Assembly (NCBI GenBank): GCA_014607495.2
Contig: CP053153.1
Span: 12,400,001 to 12,464,000, forward strand
Length of the DNA stretch: 64,000 nt
Direction of reading: 5' to 3'
Source of the DNA: Carposina sasakii
Taxonomy: Eukaryota > Arthropoda > Insecta > Lepidoptera > Carposinidae
Made by a program: the position numbers and the translations under genes. The notes under the pieces are model-generated. The model made no database searches, had not been told where the DNA came from, and saw only the letters and a list, made by a program, of their open reading frames with translations. This document shows positions 35,801 through 45,318 of the stretch, in pieces; position 1 is the first letter of the stretch; each line of letters starts with the position of its first letter.

Positions 35801-36173
35801 TAAATGTAAATAATCAGTGATAACTTGCTAGCTTATTGCTTGAGAAAATGCCCGATTTCCTCAGTCGAGTCTTACGGCATACACGGAAAGAGATGCAGCT
35901 GATGTATTTTAGTGAAGCCCCGCAACAGCACACGACCACTACTAATATAATGCTGATTTCTTCCCAGGGATATAAAAATGAACGTGTCTATATGTCCGGG
36001 AACAACAGACGCACGTTACGTCCGGCTGCAAGGTATCCCTGCCATTAACTTTACACCCGTCGCGGACACGCTCTATACTCCTCCACGCACATGACGAGCG
36101 AGTACATGTGGATGAGTTCCAACGAGGCATAGATGTTATGGAACGGGTTGTTAAAGCAATTGCTAACGTGTAA
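29868..36173 (+). CDS. Aminoacylase-1-like M20 metallopeptidase, frameshifted last exon
   Basis: Zinc-dependent N-acyl-L-amino-acid amidohydrolase of peptidase family M20, a cytosolic enzyme that deacylates N-acetylated amino acids. Exons: 29868-29955, 30607-30776, 31246-31417, 32605-32754, 33988-34058, 34231-34335, 34668-34763, 35296-35429 and 35968-36173; all borders are GT..AG and phases agree. Visible family signatures in order: LNSHMDVVPV (metal His and Asp), GRGTQDMK (bridging Asp), DEETGG (catalytic and metal Glu pair), GVPAHGS (dimer-interface His), GGTQVNIIPDKL and SFDIRVPP, then DARYVR and a C-terminal HAHDER containing the last metal His. Expected length is about 396 aa, close to family members of about 400. 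In exon 9 one extra base near 36071-36072 shifts the frame, so the sequence as given stops at TGA 36092-36094, before HAHDER; the original frame then runs open to TAA 36171-36173. Introns 1 and 3 hold R4 repeats. Start: the first ATG, followed by VDKWEQDEAVQRFREYV, matches the family N-terminus. Confidence 0.9.
30045..30130 (-). repeat. R3 fragment
   Basis: AGTTGCATCTCCTTCCGTGC, ATGTCGTAAGAGTCCACTAA and a degraded end. In aminoacylase intron 1. Confidence 0.6.
30343..30590 (+). repeat. R4 dispersed repeat copy in aminoacylase intron 1
   Basis: (TACA)n, ATCACGCCTTTATCCCTTAC, GGGGTAGGCAGAGCACCAAG, GGTGCCACTTCTGACCAATT, AGCCCATCTCCTACAAAACA and AGAGAAGCAGCTGTAAGACT. It ends about 15 bp before the exon 2 acceptor. 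Confidence 0.85.
30944..31055 (-). mobile_element. MITE family M4 fragment
   Basis: AACTATTCAGGATTATTCAT, ACAATCCTGAAAAATAAACA, TGTGAGTTCAAGTTTT, GATAGGTTCACTATAG and TTTCGCTTAACATAGG follow the second half of the M4 copy at 57116-57358. Confidence 0.6.
31545..31808 (+). repeat. R4 dispersed repeat copy in aminoacylase intron 3
   Basis: Same landmarks as the 30343 copy: CGGGTAGGCAGAGCACCAAG, TAGGACCACATGGTGCCACT, AGTATGTCCGGGAAGAGAAG, then TTTTTTCACTCCCAGAGCAG, which extends R4 beyond the first copy. Confidence 0.85.
32505..32595 (+). repeat. R2 fragment with RTE-like tail
   Basis: CGGCGTGGTGACTATGGCGA, TTGTGGCGTGCCCTGGGGCA, CAGCAGTGGACTACAATAGG and a TGATGATG tail that ends about 10 bp before aminoacylase exon 4. 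Confidence 0.75.
35727..35935 (+). repeat. R3 dispersed repeat, near full-length
   Basis: TGTTTTCCCGAAATAGGGTA, GCCAGAACTGCAGGATCATT, GGAGATCCCACATCCACG, TGATAACTTGCTAGCTTATT, GAAAATGCCCGATTTCCT, GAGATGCAGCTGATGTATTT and GTGAAGCCCCGCAACAGCAC. In the last aminoacylase intron. Confidence 0.8.
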
Positions 36174-36204
36174 TAATACAGAGTGTAAAGGTTTACTGGG
36201 ATAG

Positions 36205-36292
36205 GATGTTTGCACCTACCGGATTCGAACCCAGGACCTTCAACGCGGCGGGCAGGGTAACCTACTACACCAAACGGCCGTCTTGCAAAATA
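36205..36292 (-). repeat. tRNA-derived SINE (family S2)
   Basis: On the minus strand: GACGGCCGTTTGGTGTAGTA (A-box-like), GGTTACCCTGCCCGCCGCG, then GGTCCTGGGTTCGAATCCGG (strong B box) and TAGGTGCAAACATCC. The head differs from the S1 family. It sits just after the aminoacylase stop, so it may be part of that 3' UTR. Confidence 0.65.
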
Positions 36293-37052
36293 ATTATTTG
36301 AATTTGAGTCCAAATTTTTTTTGGAAAAGTTCTGTAAATAGTTCTGGAATAGGCTGGCTAAATATTATAAGGCTATATTGTGGCTAAAAAAGGAATTAAG
36401 TATACTTAAATGGAAACGTCCCCAAAAGTATAATAAATTATAGATTTTTTATTACAATATTTATCTAAGGTTGTTTTTTATTCAACAGTCTAATATTTAC
36501 TTTATGAGTAAAGTCGCTTATAAATCTACGCCGAAAAAATTGTGACCATGATTTTACTCCAACCCTTTAGGAAGGAATCCAAAGGAGCAATATTTAATAA
36601 CAAGGTAGTGTCAGATCAATCATGTCATGTATGACTCAGTAAGTACGCGCCTATGAGAAACTATTCCGTGATTATGCTCAACGGCTTACAAAAGGTTTCT
36701 CAATAATATGATATTCCTGTTTCCTCTTATTGTTCTCTCGTTGCTAGTTATACAACAGAGCATAGCATATTGCTAAAACGAGCAACATGATTTTTTGCAT
36801 TACGTGAACGCGCTTTTTGTGAAAATGGACATCATCTATCTGCCCTTTTCCCAATCTTCTGGGGTCTTCGGGTGGTTTTCATAACGCATTAGTTTTCATT
36901 ACCAGTAGCCTCAGTTTGATGACCAGCCTTCTCAAAATTGTTTTTGGAATTGTATTTTTGCAGAATCGGCTAGCTTTAACTTTCTGATGTCCACTCCAGT
37001 ATAGTCCAGTTATACCTATGTCCTCCTGTAAAATAGTTTTCTAGTCGCCATT

Positions 37053-40000
37053 TCACAAAGTCTTACTACTAGACTGAAACATTGATGCCTGATCTTTACT
37101 CTTAGAATCCTTCTTAAGAATACTACCAGTTTTTGAGGACGCGGTGGAGAGCACGTTTTTGGAGTCTTGGAATGTCACTCTCCTCTGGGACACCAGACTG
37201 GGTCGTCGCATATTAAAATATTCTTCTATTTCTTGTAAGGTCAAGCCTTGGGTTTCTGGCAGAAAGTAGTATAAGAAGATAGCGCCTGGTAACAAATACC
37301 TAATGTTAAATTAATGTATTTTTAACTGAAGTTACGTACATAACTACTAGTGGAAAAATATATCTTGTTTTTATATCTCTATCTGCCACAGATGAATCGT
37401 ATGGGAGTCATAATAATGACTTTAAATAATAAAAGTAAAAATTGTACGTAACAGAAAAATCTAAATATATCTAAAGATAACATACCTATAAACGAAGTAA
37501 CTCCAAACAACATAATAGCTAAAGGAAATCCTAATAGAGATTCTATAAACAGGTACAGCTTATTGTAGGAGAACATTAAGAACATAAGGCATGCTACAGA
37601 AATGCCTCCAAGAAATCCTCGTATCTGTAAAAAAAACTAAACTTTGAACTTAACTCAGATGAAGATGAAATTGAATAAGCAAATTATAAAGACTAACAAG
37701 CTCAGGAAACTTCAGAGCTATAATCAAGACAGTCGAATATTCTGGGCATGATGTCATCATCATCATCATCATCAGCCTAGTGCAGTCCAATGCTGGACCT
37801 CTTGTGGCATGCCCTGAGGGTGGCCTGCCACAAGACTGCCATGGGGGGTATTTGCCCATAGTTACTACGCTGGGCAGGCGGGTTGGTGACCGCAGTTTGT
37901 ATTTTGAACTATGTTGTCAACACGGGAGGCGCTGCTGCCCACCTCCCGGAAACCCTTAGGTAATCGCCTCGTACAATACCCATAGGCAGACATGGGGTGG
38001 TACGAATTCTACTCTGCCGGCACCACGCGGCGGGCATGATGTACCTACGAGTAATTAAAGTATCCGGATTAATTAATATGCTCCATGGTTGTATACTGGG
38101 TGTAAAAAGACAACTTTGTCCTTTTAATACCTCGTATTCTTTGTAACATCACGATCATTTTTTTCTATGGAAGCACCCCTGGGAAACCATGGGTTTCCAA
38201 GATATTGAGGTCCAAAGTTACATGAATATAAGCATTTTTTTGTAAATTAATCCATCTGGAAACAGTTAACAAACATTTTTTTTAAAGACACCATATTAAT
38301 ATTTTAAAATGTTAGTTTTATACGTACATTTTGTCAATCGAATACATTGCTTGCAATAAAAAGAGATTTATTTTTCTAAAAATTTTTTTTACATTTCCCA
38401 GGGTTGGTTCCATAGAAAAAAATGATCGTAACATTACAAAGAATACGAGGTATTAAAATAACAACGTTGTCTTTTTACACCCTGTATGTATACTAAACTG
38501 GTATATAAATTTACCTGCAAAGGATATATTTCGTACATGATCATATAGGGCAACGTATAGTATCCCAGAGTGCTGCTAATGATATAGGCCATAAAACATA
38601 TGAGAGGAAAGACTGACGGCACTGGCTGACACATGAGAAATACGCTCAGAATTATAAATGAAACTGCACATCCAAGAGCTGAAAAAATAAGTATACATAT
38701 AGTAGAAAAAATTAGCTTTATGTTTAACAAAAGTTGCTCTTTACAGTTGTAGGTACTAATACAAACAGCATTATTAATTTAAGGTGCTCAATATACCTGA
38801 AGTGATTGCTAGAGTTCTCCTCCGAACTTTGTACATAATAACAGATGTAGCTATGGCTGCAAACAGTCGTGTAAATCCAAGAATTATATTACAAGTATAA
38901 GGGTCTATACTAGACGAGGACAGCTGTAACATCAATATTTAATTTTAAAGTCCCTGACAACAGGTACTTGTTAGGTAGGTATTAATGAAGTTACAATAAA
39001 CTAAGACAGACAGCTCGAAAATTGCATGCAGAGAGATTAAGTACAAGGAAAAAGAAAAGATTCTTCTTCTTCAGCCTATTGCAGTCCACTGCTGGACTTA
39101 GGCCTCCCCCAGGGCACGCCACAAGGCTACTGCCACAAGGGGGTTTTGCCCATAGTCACCACGCTGGGCAGACGGGTTGGTAATCGCAGTGTGATTTTCA
39201 GACTATGTTGACAGCACGGGAGGCGCTGCTGCCCACCTTCCGGAAACCCTTAATCGCCTCGTACGATATCCGCGGGCAAGCAGGGTGGTACAAACTCTAC
39301 TCTGCCGGCACCACACGCCTGACTGAGTACTAAGTAAATATTTAAATCAATAGGTCATATCAATTTTTTTCGCACCTTGAACATGTCGACAGTATATCCT
39401 ATAACAACAGATATTCCTGTAAACTGACCGAAAACGGAATAAAAAAATATTATACAAAACGGTCGGCGAGCTGATTTCGCAAATATTGCTAAGATTTTCT
39501 TCCGAAATGGTATTCTGAAAAATAAATCCACGTTCAAAGGGAAAACAGGTAAATTACTAAAAGTAAATAAAAGATGAAAAGGAAAAAAATATTGTTGCGT
39601 AGGGTTCTATAGTATTAATTGGTGATCTTGGGTTAAACACTCTACAGATTAAAACATAAGATTTCAGTTTTCAGACTATGTTTAGTTAGTTAAGTACTTC
39701 TTACCCAGTAAAAAAAAAATATATAAATATTATAACCTACTAATGTCGTTATTACGTTTGTAGTCGATCAGTTGCTTCATTTCTCCATCAATATCATATT
39801 TTTTCGACCGGAATTTCGTTAAGCATTCTCGCGCTTTTTCTGTATTGTCTCTAAGGACGTAATATGGAGATTCTGGCAAAAATAAGTTCGCAACGAAAAG
39901 CATAATTGCGTAAATAACAGCTAGTAAACTAATAAAAGACCAGTTATGGAACAAGCCCAAAGTCCCCTGGAAATAATAAAAAAAAATAATGAAATCGATA

Positions 40001-42044
40001 CCTACAGAAAAAATTGCAAGAAAATGTAAAATCATTTGAAAATGGTAAATTTTTGTAAGTTTTATTGAGTTCTTAACAAGATGTTAATATGAATCAATTA
40101 ATAAATTATAAGTTCTTGAATACGTAGATTTAGATGACCTATAAATCAAAATTACAATAAAGTCAATCCGTAGTGGCAAAAATAATTTTAACCAATTTAA
40201 TACACAAAAAAATAATACCTCTAAAGTTATACCAACTGCCATCGCCAGGCTTGGAAGTGCACCATTAACTCCCCTCATGTTAGGGAGGGATATTTCTGTG
40301 ACGTAGACACGAGGGGCTCCCATGAGCAAACCGCATCCAATGCCGGTGATTACTCTTCCTGAGGAAATCTTATTATTGCCTCAAGTGTTAAAAAGTGCCT
40401 GATGCAGGGCTTCACTAGAATAAATCAGCTGTATCTCCGTGCATGTCGTGAGACCTACTAAGGAATTTAGGGGTGTTCTCTGAGATGATCAGATAGCAAC
40501 TTGTCACTGGTCTTTTATATCTGAACCCGTTATGCTAGACGTGGCTAGCTCATTTTAGGGAACACAGCCGCGTACATGTAGTATCTAATCTTAAAAATGT
40601 ACGTATACAGGTCGAGCATTTCAGCCATACTCTATTGGAGTAAATTTAATAATAGTCGCACATTTTTTTTTGTCAAGCTTTAGTAATAACTAGTGGACGC
40701 CCGCGACTTCTTTCGCGTGGACTGCAAAAAAACAAAATGTCGAAATTATGCGGGATGAAAATATTTTCCCAGGATAAAAAGTAACCTAGGTAGGTATGTG
40801 TTAATCCAGGGTGTCAGCTAACTCCATACCAAATTTTATTAAAATCGCTCCAGCCGTTATTACTTGAAAGAGTAACAAACATCCATCCATACATCCATAC
40901 TTACAAACTTGCGCGTTATATTAGCAAGATTTACCAAAAAGTGATAAATTGCAGGTTTTGTTAACATGGCAGGATATTTTTTTAATATATAAACTAACCA
41001 ATAATAATAGAAGTTGCTGTTTTAGCAGCACTTATGTAAATGTAACCCACAGTAATAGGTATTTGAGCAATGATAAGGATCAGACGTCTTCCAAATTTAT
41101 CCAACAGTATCCCACTGGAAACGCTAGCCACTGGAGCAGATAAAGTCATGCCACTTGCTGAAAATGATTTAAATAGATTATGGACTCAACTCAACTCAAC
41201 CAAGAATATACCTAATTATTTTGTAAGTATGATGCTCTCTAAGCTCTAGGACCCAAGCGACAGGTTTGAATAATGTTTAAGACCGATACATCTGTTTAGT
41301 AAGAAAGAATAAAGTATAAGAAAAAATATTTATTCAGCATTTACATACTCAGATAGAAAAAAATACAATATGCTGAAACGGAAACCAGCTCAGCATACAG
41401 CTGCAGACCAAAACAAAAGGTCTGCGGCGCTGATTTTCAGCTGGACCCGTGGTCCAGATAGTAAATAACAGTAGGTATAAAATTGTAATTCAATTTCCAA
41501 TATGGTAACTAATTAGGTACACCAATGAAAACTATTTATAAGTACTTAATATTTAACAATGTTGGTAGGTACGAGTACCTCAACCTATCCAACTGAATGT
41601 AGGTAGCATTTACATAATAATAGATAGTTAATTCCTTCGGTGGCGCCAATGTTTTGTATTTAGTATTTCGTCAGTGTTTTTGGAATTCGTTAGTACGAGT
41701 ATATACGAGTATAGGTATACCAGCCAAATAAATAAAGAGTATCTAGGGTAAATTAGTATCTTTCAGAGAGCTAATTTTGCCTAATCAGTACAAATATTTG
41801 CCGCATCAGAACTTTAATCAACCTTACCTATCCAAGATTGTTCAGACATAGTGCAATTTATAGTTGATTCGGGATCGGTTAGCTGCGGCAGCGTTACAGC
41901 AGAGAAGGACATTGCCATACCCAGCTGCACCATGGTCAGGTTCACCCATACGGCATATCCTAATTGTATCAACGAGGTTTTCGTCCAAAATCCAGGATCT
42001 ACGTGCAAATTTTCCTGTGGATTATCTTTCTCGACGTCTACCAT
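37053..42044 (-). CDS. Facilitated trehalose/sugar transporter Tret1-like, copy 1
   Basis: Intact major facilitator superfamily sugar transporter of 515 aa, 12 membrane segments expected, probably in the plasma membrane. Nine exons on the minus strand: 42044-41828, 41157-40999, 40358-40219, 39966-39737, 39514-39376, 38923-38797, 38678-38515, 37624-37486 and 37285-37053. Every junction is GT..AG and in phase. Family motifs: DKFGRR at residues 92-97 (loop 2-3), GRVITGIGCG near 126, PESPYYVL near 203, a basic RRR in loop 8-9 near 329 in place of the usual GRR, YEIYPLQ near 386 (like PxxxxEIxP), and PETQG near 448 after the last helix, followed by a Ser/Lys-rich tail of about 60 residues. The N-terminus before helix 1 is short and hydrophilic (VDVEKDNPQENLHVDPGF). 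Substrate cannot be read from sequence; trehalose, glucose or another sugar are all possible. It forms a tandem pair with the transporter at 46982-53652. Introns carry R2, R3, R5 and foldback repeats. Confidence 0.9.
37750..38038 (-). repeat. R2 SINE-like element, near full-length
   Basis: (CATCAT)n, AGCCTAGTGCAGTCCAATGC, CACGCTGGGCAGGCGGGTTG, ACACGGGAGGCGCTGCTGCC, AAACCCTTAGGTAATCGCCT and CTCTGCCGGCACCACGCGGC. In an intron of transporter 1. Confidence 0.85.
38094..38486. mobile_element. Foldback MITE M3 with long terminal inverted repeats
   Basis: About 90 bp at each end are inverted copies: GGGTGTAAAAAGACAACTTT, TTTTAATACCTCGTATTCTT, TGTAACATCACGATCATTTT and TCTATGGAA at the left, and their complements at the right. 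Part of the interior (GGTTTCCAAGATATTGAGGT, CCAAAGTT) resembles M2. In an intron of transporter 1. Confidence 0.85.
39062..39330 (-). repeat. R2 SINE-like element, near full-length
   Basis: TTCAGCCTATTGCAGTCCAC, TGGACTTAGGCCTCCCCCAG, GCCACAAGGCTACTGCCACA, ACGGGAGGCGCTGCTGCCCA, CTTAATCGCCTCGTACGATA and TACTCTGCCGGCACCACACG. In an intron of transporter 1. Confidence 0.85.
40397..40580 (-). repeat. R3 dispersed repeat copy
   Basis: CTGATGCAGGGCTTCACTAG, AATCAGCTGTATCTCCGTGC, AGCAACTTGTCACTGG, TATGCTAGACGTGGCTAG and GGGAACACAGCCGCGTAC. Confidence 0.75.
40688..40932 (+). repeat. R5 dispersed repeat, near full-length
   Basis: CTAGTGGACGCCCGCGACTT, CGCGTGGACTGCAAAAAAAC, a pair of CCCAGGATAAAAAGT-like segments, ATCCAGGGTGTCAGCTAACT, AATCGCTCCAGCCGTTATTA, GAGTAACAAACATCCATCCA and AAACTTGCGCGTTATATTAG. 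Confidence 0.8.
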
Positions 42045-42476
42045 TTCAGAAACATGTTTGTATTGAATACTTTTATAGTTAGCTTCTTTTAAATGGATTT
42101 GTTACCACGCCAGTTATTTCTTTTACCCAATATATTAATTTCTCGTAAATATTTTCTTTTGAAATGAAATATCATTGACATACTCGTATTGACATTTTTT
42201 GATAGATTGCTTTTTCTTTCACTTATGTTTTATGTTTAGGGTTAGGAAATATGTATAAAAAAGCATAGTGATATGCCCTATGTATGCAATGGCTGTATGA
42301 ATGGTTGAAAGGAATATGACTTCAATTTACTCATCCCAAGTGCCCACTCATAGAAAATTATTTTTAGATTCCACCATCTCTCTGTCATTATCACACAAAA
42401 GCACTCTAGGTTACTAAGAGGGCTCCTGAGTAAGTATATCCTTTGATGGATTCATTTAGAGAGAAGGTGCAAAAAA

Positions 42477-42760
42477 ATGTTGGTAAAGATCCTCGGTTCA
42501 TCTTCAACTATAAAGAACTTGGCTTACCTAAAAGAATTTCCTATCATACTTGGGCTCAGCGTTAAATTTCGGGTAAATAAATTTGTGTGTGTATTCGTTG
42601 TTCGCAAAATGGCCGGTGAAGACTGGCTTGACCTTCTGGAATGCCAGCCTGGAGTTCATGTCCTGCTCAAAGGCCCAGAGCAGCTTCAGCACTATTCCCC
42701 TCGAAATACCGGAGAATTCCAGACCGTCGGCAAATTTCACTATTTTTCCATCTGGTAAAA
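42477..42760 (+). pseudogene. pogo/CENP-B-like transposase N-terminal relic
   Basis: The plus-strand frame reads KMAGEDWLDLLECQPGVHVL, then LLKGPEQLQHYSPRNTGEF and QTVGKF. This resembles the CENP-B/Tigger helix-turn-helix block of pogo-type transposases (family wording about AGxxWfxxFlxRhPxLSlRxPe...Rxtgfn..vgkFf). The spacing suggests small indels, and the alternative frame from 42583 is also open. No DDE catalytic domain follows. A similarity judged by eye only. Confidence 0.4.
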
Positions 42761-43003
42761 ATAAAATCGTGGCTGACCTTCTTTTTAAATTTCCAGTAAG
42801 TATTTGCATGTGTAAGGTAAGAATAGTAGAGTTGAAACGATGAAATTCTTTGTATGGAAGATAGCAAAACCTGAGTTTAGATCGATTATGAACTCTTTTG
42901 AACTTGCAACAACCACATACACTTACTTTTAGTTACATATTGTGTGGATTTGTCACTTCAGTGGTGAAAACTAGTGGTGGAATTTAGTGGTTTTTAGGGG
43001 TAA

Positions 43004-43266
43004 AATTGAGGCCACCAGAACCAGAGAGGCCCAAATACAAAATACGAATATGTGGATATATGCCAAAATACTATGCTCTATTAATATTTTAATAAGAATC
43101 AAGATGCCACAACATATTTTTTTTTATGTCATCTATGATTGTTTACTGAAATTACCTTTGAGCCACTCTGGCTTTGAGCTTGGGGGTTTGAAAGGGGCAT
43201 TGTCGTGCTTAACTAATATTTTCACAAATTGTGGTTTGGGCCACTCTGGTTCTGGTGGCCTCAATT
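43004..43266. mobile_element. MITE M6, 263 bp with about 30-bp inverted ends
   Basis: Left end AATTGAGGCCACCAGAACCA then GAGAGGCCCAAA; right end TTTGGGCCACTCTGG then TTCTGGTGGCCTCAATT: a near-perfect inverted repeat. The interior is non-coding apart from an internal echo (GAGCCACTCTGGCTTTGAG). Only one copy in the window. Confidence 0.8.
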
Positions 43267-43447
43267 AAAAATCTTGGGGGTAACATTGGATGTGGGTTGG
43301 CAACACTGTGTCGCTTAGGTGTGAGATAGTATATCTCGACCACCCATCTAATGTTACGCTTTAGAGTTAGTGAAGTTATACAGGCTGTAACAGAAGGGAT
43401 ATGTGAGGCGAAATGAATAAATAAATAAGATGCTAAAAAAATGCTAT

Positions 43448-43699
43448 TTACCTGAATGCGGTCGATGAAGTATTTTGTCGTATATAGATGCGTCGCAATT
43501 GAAAACCGCCAGCAGGTATATTATAAAGAACACTAGCTTCATAGCCATAAAATTCACTAATGACGTCGCTTACGATAACACATTTGTAAACTGGGCCAGT
43601 CTTGTTTAGATTACGTCTTAATCCTTTTACTAAACTCTCTATTGTTATATTTTTATCTTTTATTGTTATACAAGAAGGCTTAGATAAAGTAGGTAACAT
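43448..43699 (-). CDS. Unassigned 83-codon ORF ending at a splice-donor-like site
   Basis: ATG at 43699 runs 83 codons on the minus strand (MLPTLSKPSCITIKDKNITI at the start, YEASVLYNIPAGGFQLRR near the end). The frame closes at TAA only after CATTCAG|GTAAAT at about 43451, so it could be a 5' exon whose stop lies in the intron. I recognise no family. It lies between the two transporter genes on the same strand; I found no matching acceptor that joins it to transporter 1. It could also be a worn mobile-element ORF. Confidence 0.3.
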   Translation of the reverse strand: MLPTLSKPSCITIKDKNITIESLVKGLRRNLNKTGPVYKCVIVSDVISEFYGYEASVLYNIPAGGFQLRRIYIRQNTSSTAFR

Positions 43700-43974
43700 T
43701 ATATCTCGATCGAATCAAGGTTCGTCATCTAAACGTTTGCTCCAATAGGAAGCTTTATCGCGTGTTCGAAAAGAATGTCAATACAAAACAAGGTTGTCTC
43801 CTCTTTACGTGAGATTGGCGAAATTATTGTCGGTTATGTATGGTATGATACATCTCGCCCACGAAACAAAATGGTCTGCGGACCAAATGTCTAATTTGTT
43901 CCTACCTACTTTTAAATGTCTAATTTGTGTGTATTTTTTAGTTACACTTAAACCAATGCTTTTAACAAAACTTC

Positions 43975-44093
43975 AAGAAATAAAAAATAAAATTATTAAT
44001 AAAGAAATGGAAAAAATCTTCACCCGAGTGGGAATTGAACCCACGACCTCTGCATACCGTGCTAGTTGCTCTAACCACCGAGCTACCGGGTCA
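43975..44093 (-). repeat. tRNA-derived SINE (family S1) with tail
   Basis: Minus strand: GACCCGGTAGCTCGGTGGTT (A box), AGCACGGTATGCAGAGGTCG, TGGGTTCAATTCCCACTCGG (B box), then the tail ATTTTTTCCATTTCTTTATT and AATAATTTTATTTTTTATTT. The same tail follows the copy at 56150-56225. Confidence 0.75.
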
Positions 44094-44192
44094 TGTAAAT
44101 AAATAAAAATAAAATGTAAATTAAATGTTATGTAAGAAAACAACAATTTGTTCAGTTTTATCATTATAATTTCATTACCTAATAACATGATA

Positions 44193-44651
44193 TACAGGAT
44201 GTTTGTGACAGCCAGGCAAATATTGTTATGGTGACTTCAGACCATGATTCTGAGGCGAAAAGCACTAAAAATTTTCGCAGGCAAAATTAAGAAATTTCCG
44301 ACATTTTTTCATTTTTTTCGGAAAAAAATTGTGTAGTTCGTTTAAGTAGGCCTTAGATAATGGCTTAAAAACTAAATCTGAACCAATTTATGATTTAAAA
44401 ATAAAAGTCGCGCTCTAAAAGGGGCAATTAACTGATCAACGCCAATATACAGTCACAAGTGATCCAAAAACAGCAATGTATCACACAATAACCAATAAGC
44501 CTATTTATCTAGTCACAGAATAACCCAATACAATTGTGGATAATCAAATTAAAAAAGCATTTCCTGCGACTAATAACACTGTCGTATAACTCACAACATT
44601 GGTACTTATTCAGTATTTCAGTATTTGCCTGGCTGTCGCACACACCCTGTA
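44193..44651. mobile_element. MITE family M1, complete copy, reverse
   Basis: TACAGGATGTTTGTGACAGC at the left, GGCTGTCGCACACACCCTGT at the right; interior ACCATGATTCTGAGGCG and GTATCACACAATAACC, reverse of the 9332 copy. It lies about 100 bp from the S1 SINE. Confidence 0.85.
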
Positions 44652-44962
44652 TACAATTAACGACATTCATAATCAACAATGTAATTTAAGACTTAGTAAA
44701 TCCTGCAACATTTTCATATATTATTATGTACATTATGATATGGTTCTAATCTATTGATAAAACGTAATTTTAATATTAATAATACATATTGTGCTCTTTT
44801 AATAAATTACCTACTTATTTTATAATAGTTACTTCGTTTTGTTGTTTACATCAGCTTATGGCACATTTCTCACTAAAATATCTACTAAGTATACCTAGCA
44901 TATGCCTTTATAAATCTACAAAAAGTTATTACAATAGGTATGTATATATAACAAAAATAGGT

Positions 44963-45240
44963 ATACAGGATGTAACAGAAAGGGTATGTTAAGCGAAAAG
45001 CTATGTAAATAGACCATTATAGAGAACCTATTTCCAAAATTTGAGAATCGAAATAACATGTTTATTTTTCAAAATTGTATGAACATTCTTAAGTTGTTTA
45101 GGAATTCTCCATACTACCTGGAAAATTAAACATTTGATTTCGAGTTTGAAATTTTGTATATAGGTTCCTTTTATTGGGCTATTTAACCTATTGATTATTT
45201 AACGTCTTGATTAACATACCCCTTTTGTTTACACCCTGTA
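44963..45240. mobile_element. MITE family M4 copy (about 278 bp)
   Basis: TACAGGATGTAACAGAAAGG and TATGTTAAGCGAAAAGC at the left; TTAACATACCCCTTTTGTTT and ACACCCTGTA at the right. The inner parts are also roughly palindromic (AATTGTATGAACATTCTTAA and GGAATTCTCCATACTACC). Confidence 0.8.
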
Positions 45241-45318
45241 CATGTACTACTAATCTATTTTTTCTAGTAGACATTTCATTAATACTTTTAACAAAATATA
45301 CGCAACTACTATTTATAA

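Noticed and set aside
35942..36313. 123-codon minus-strand ORF
   Set aside because: Antisense shadow of aminoacylase exon 9 plus the S2 SINE.
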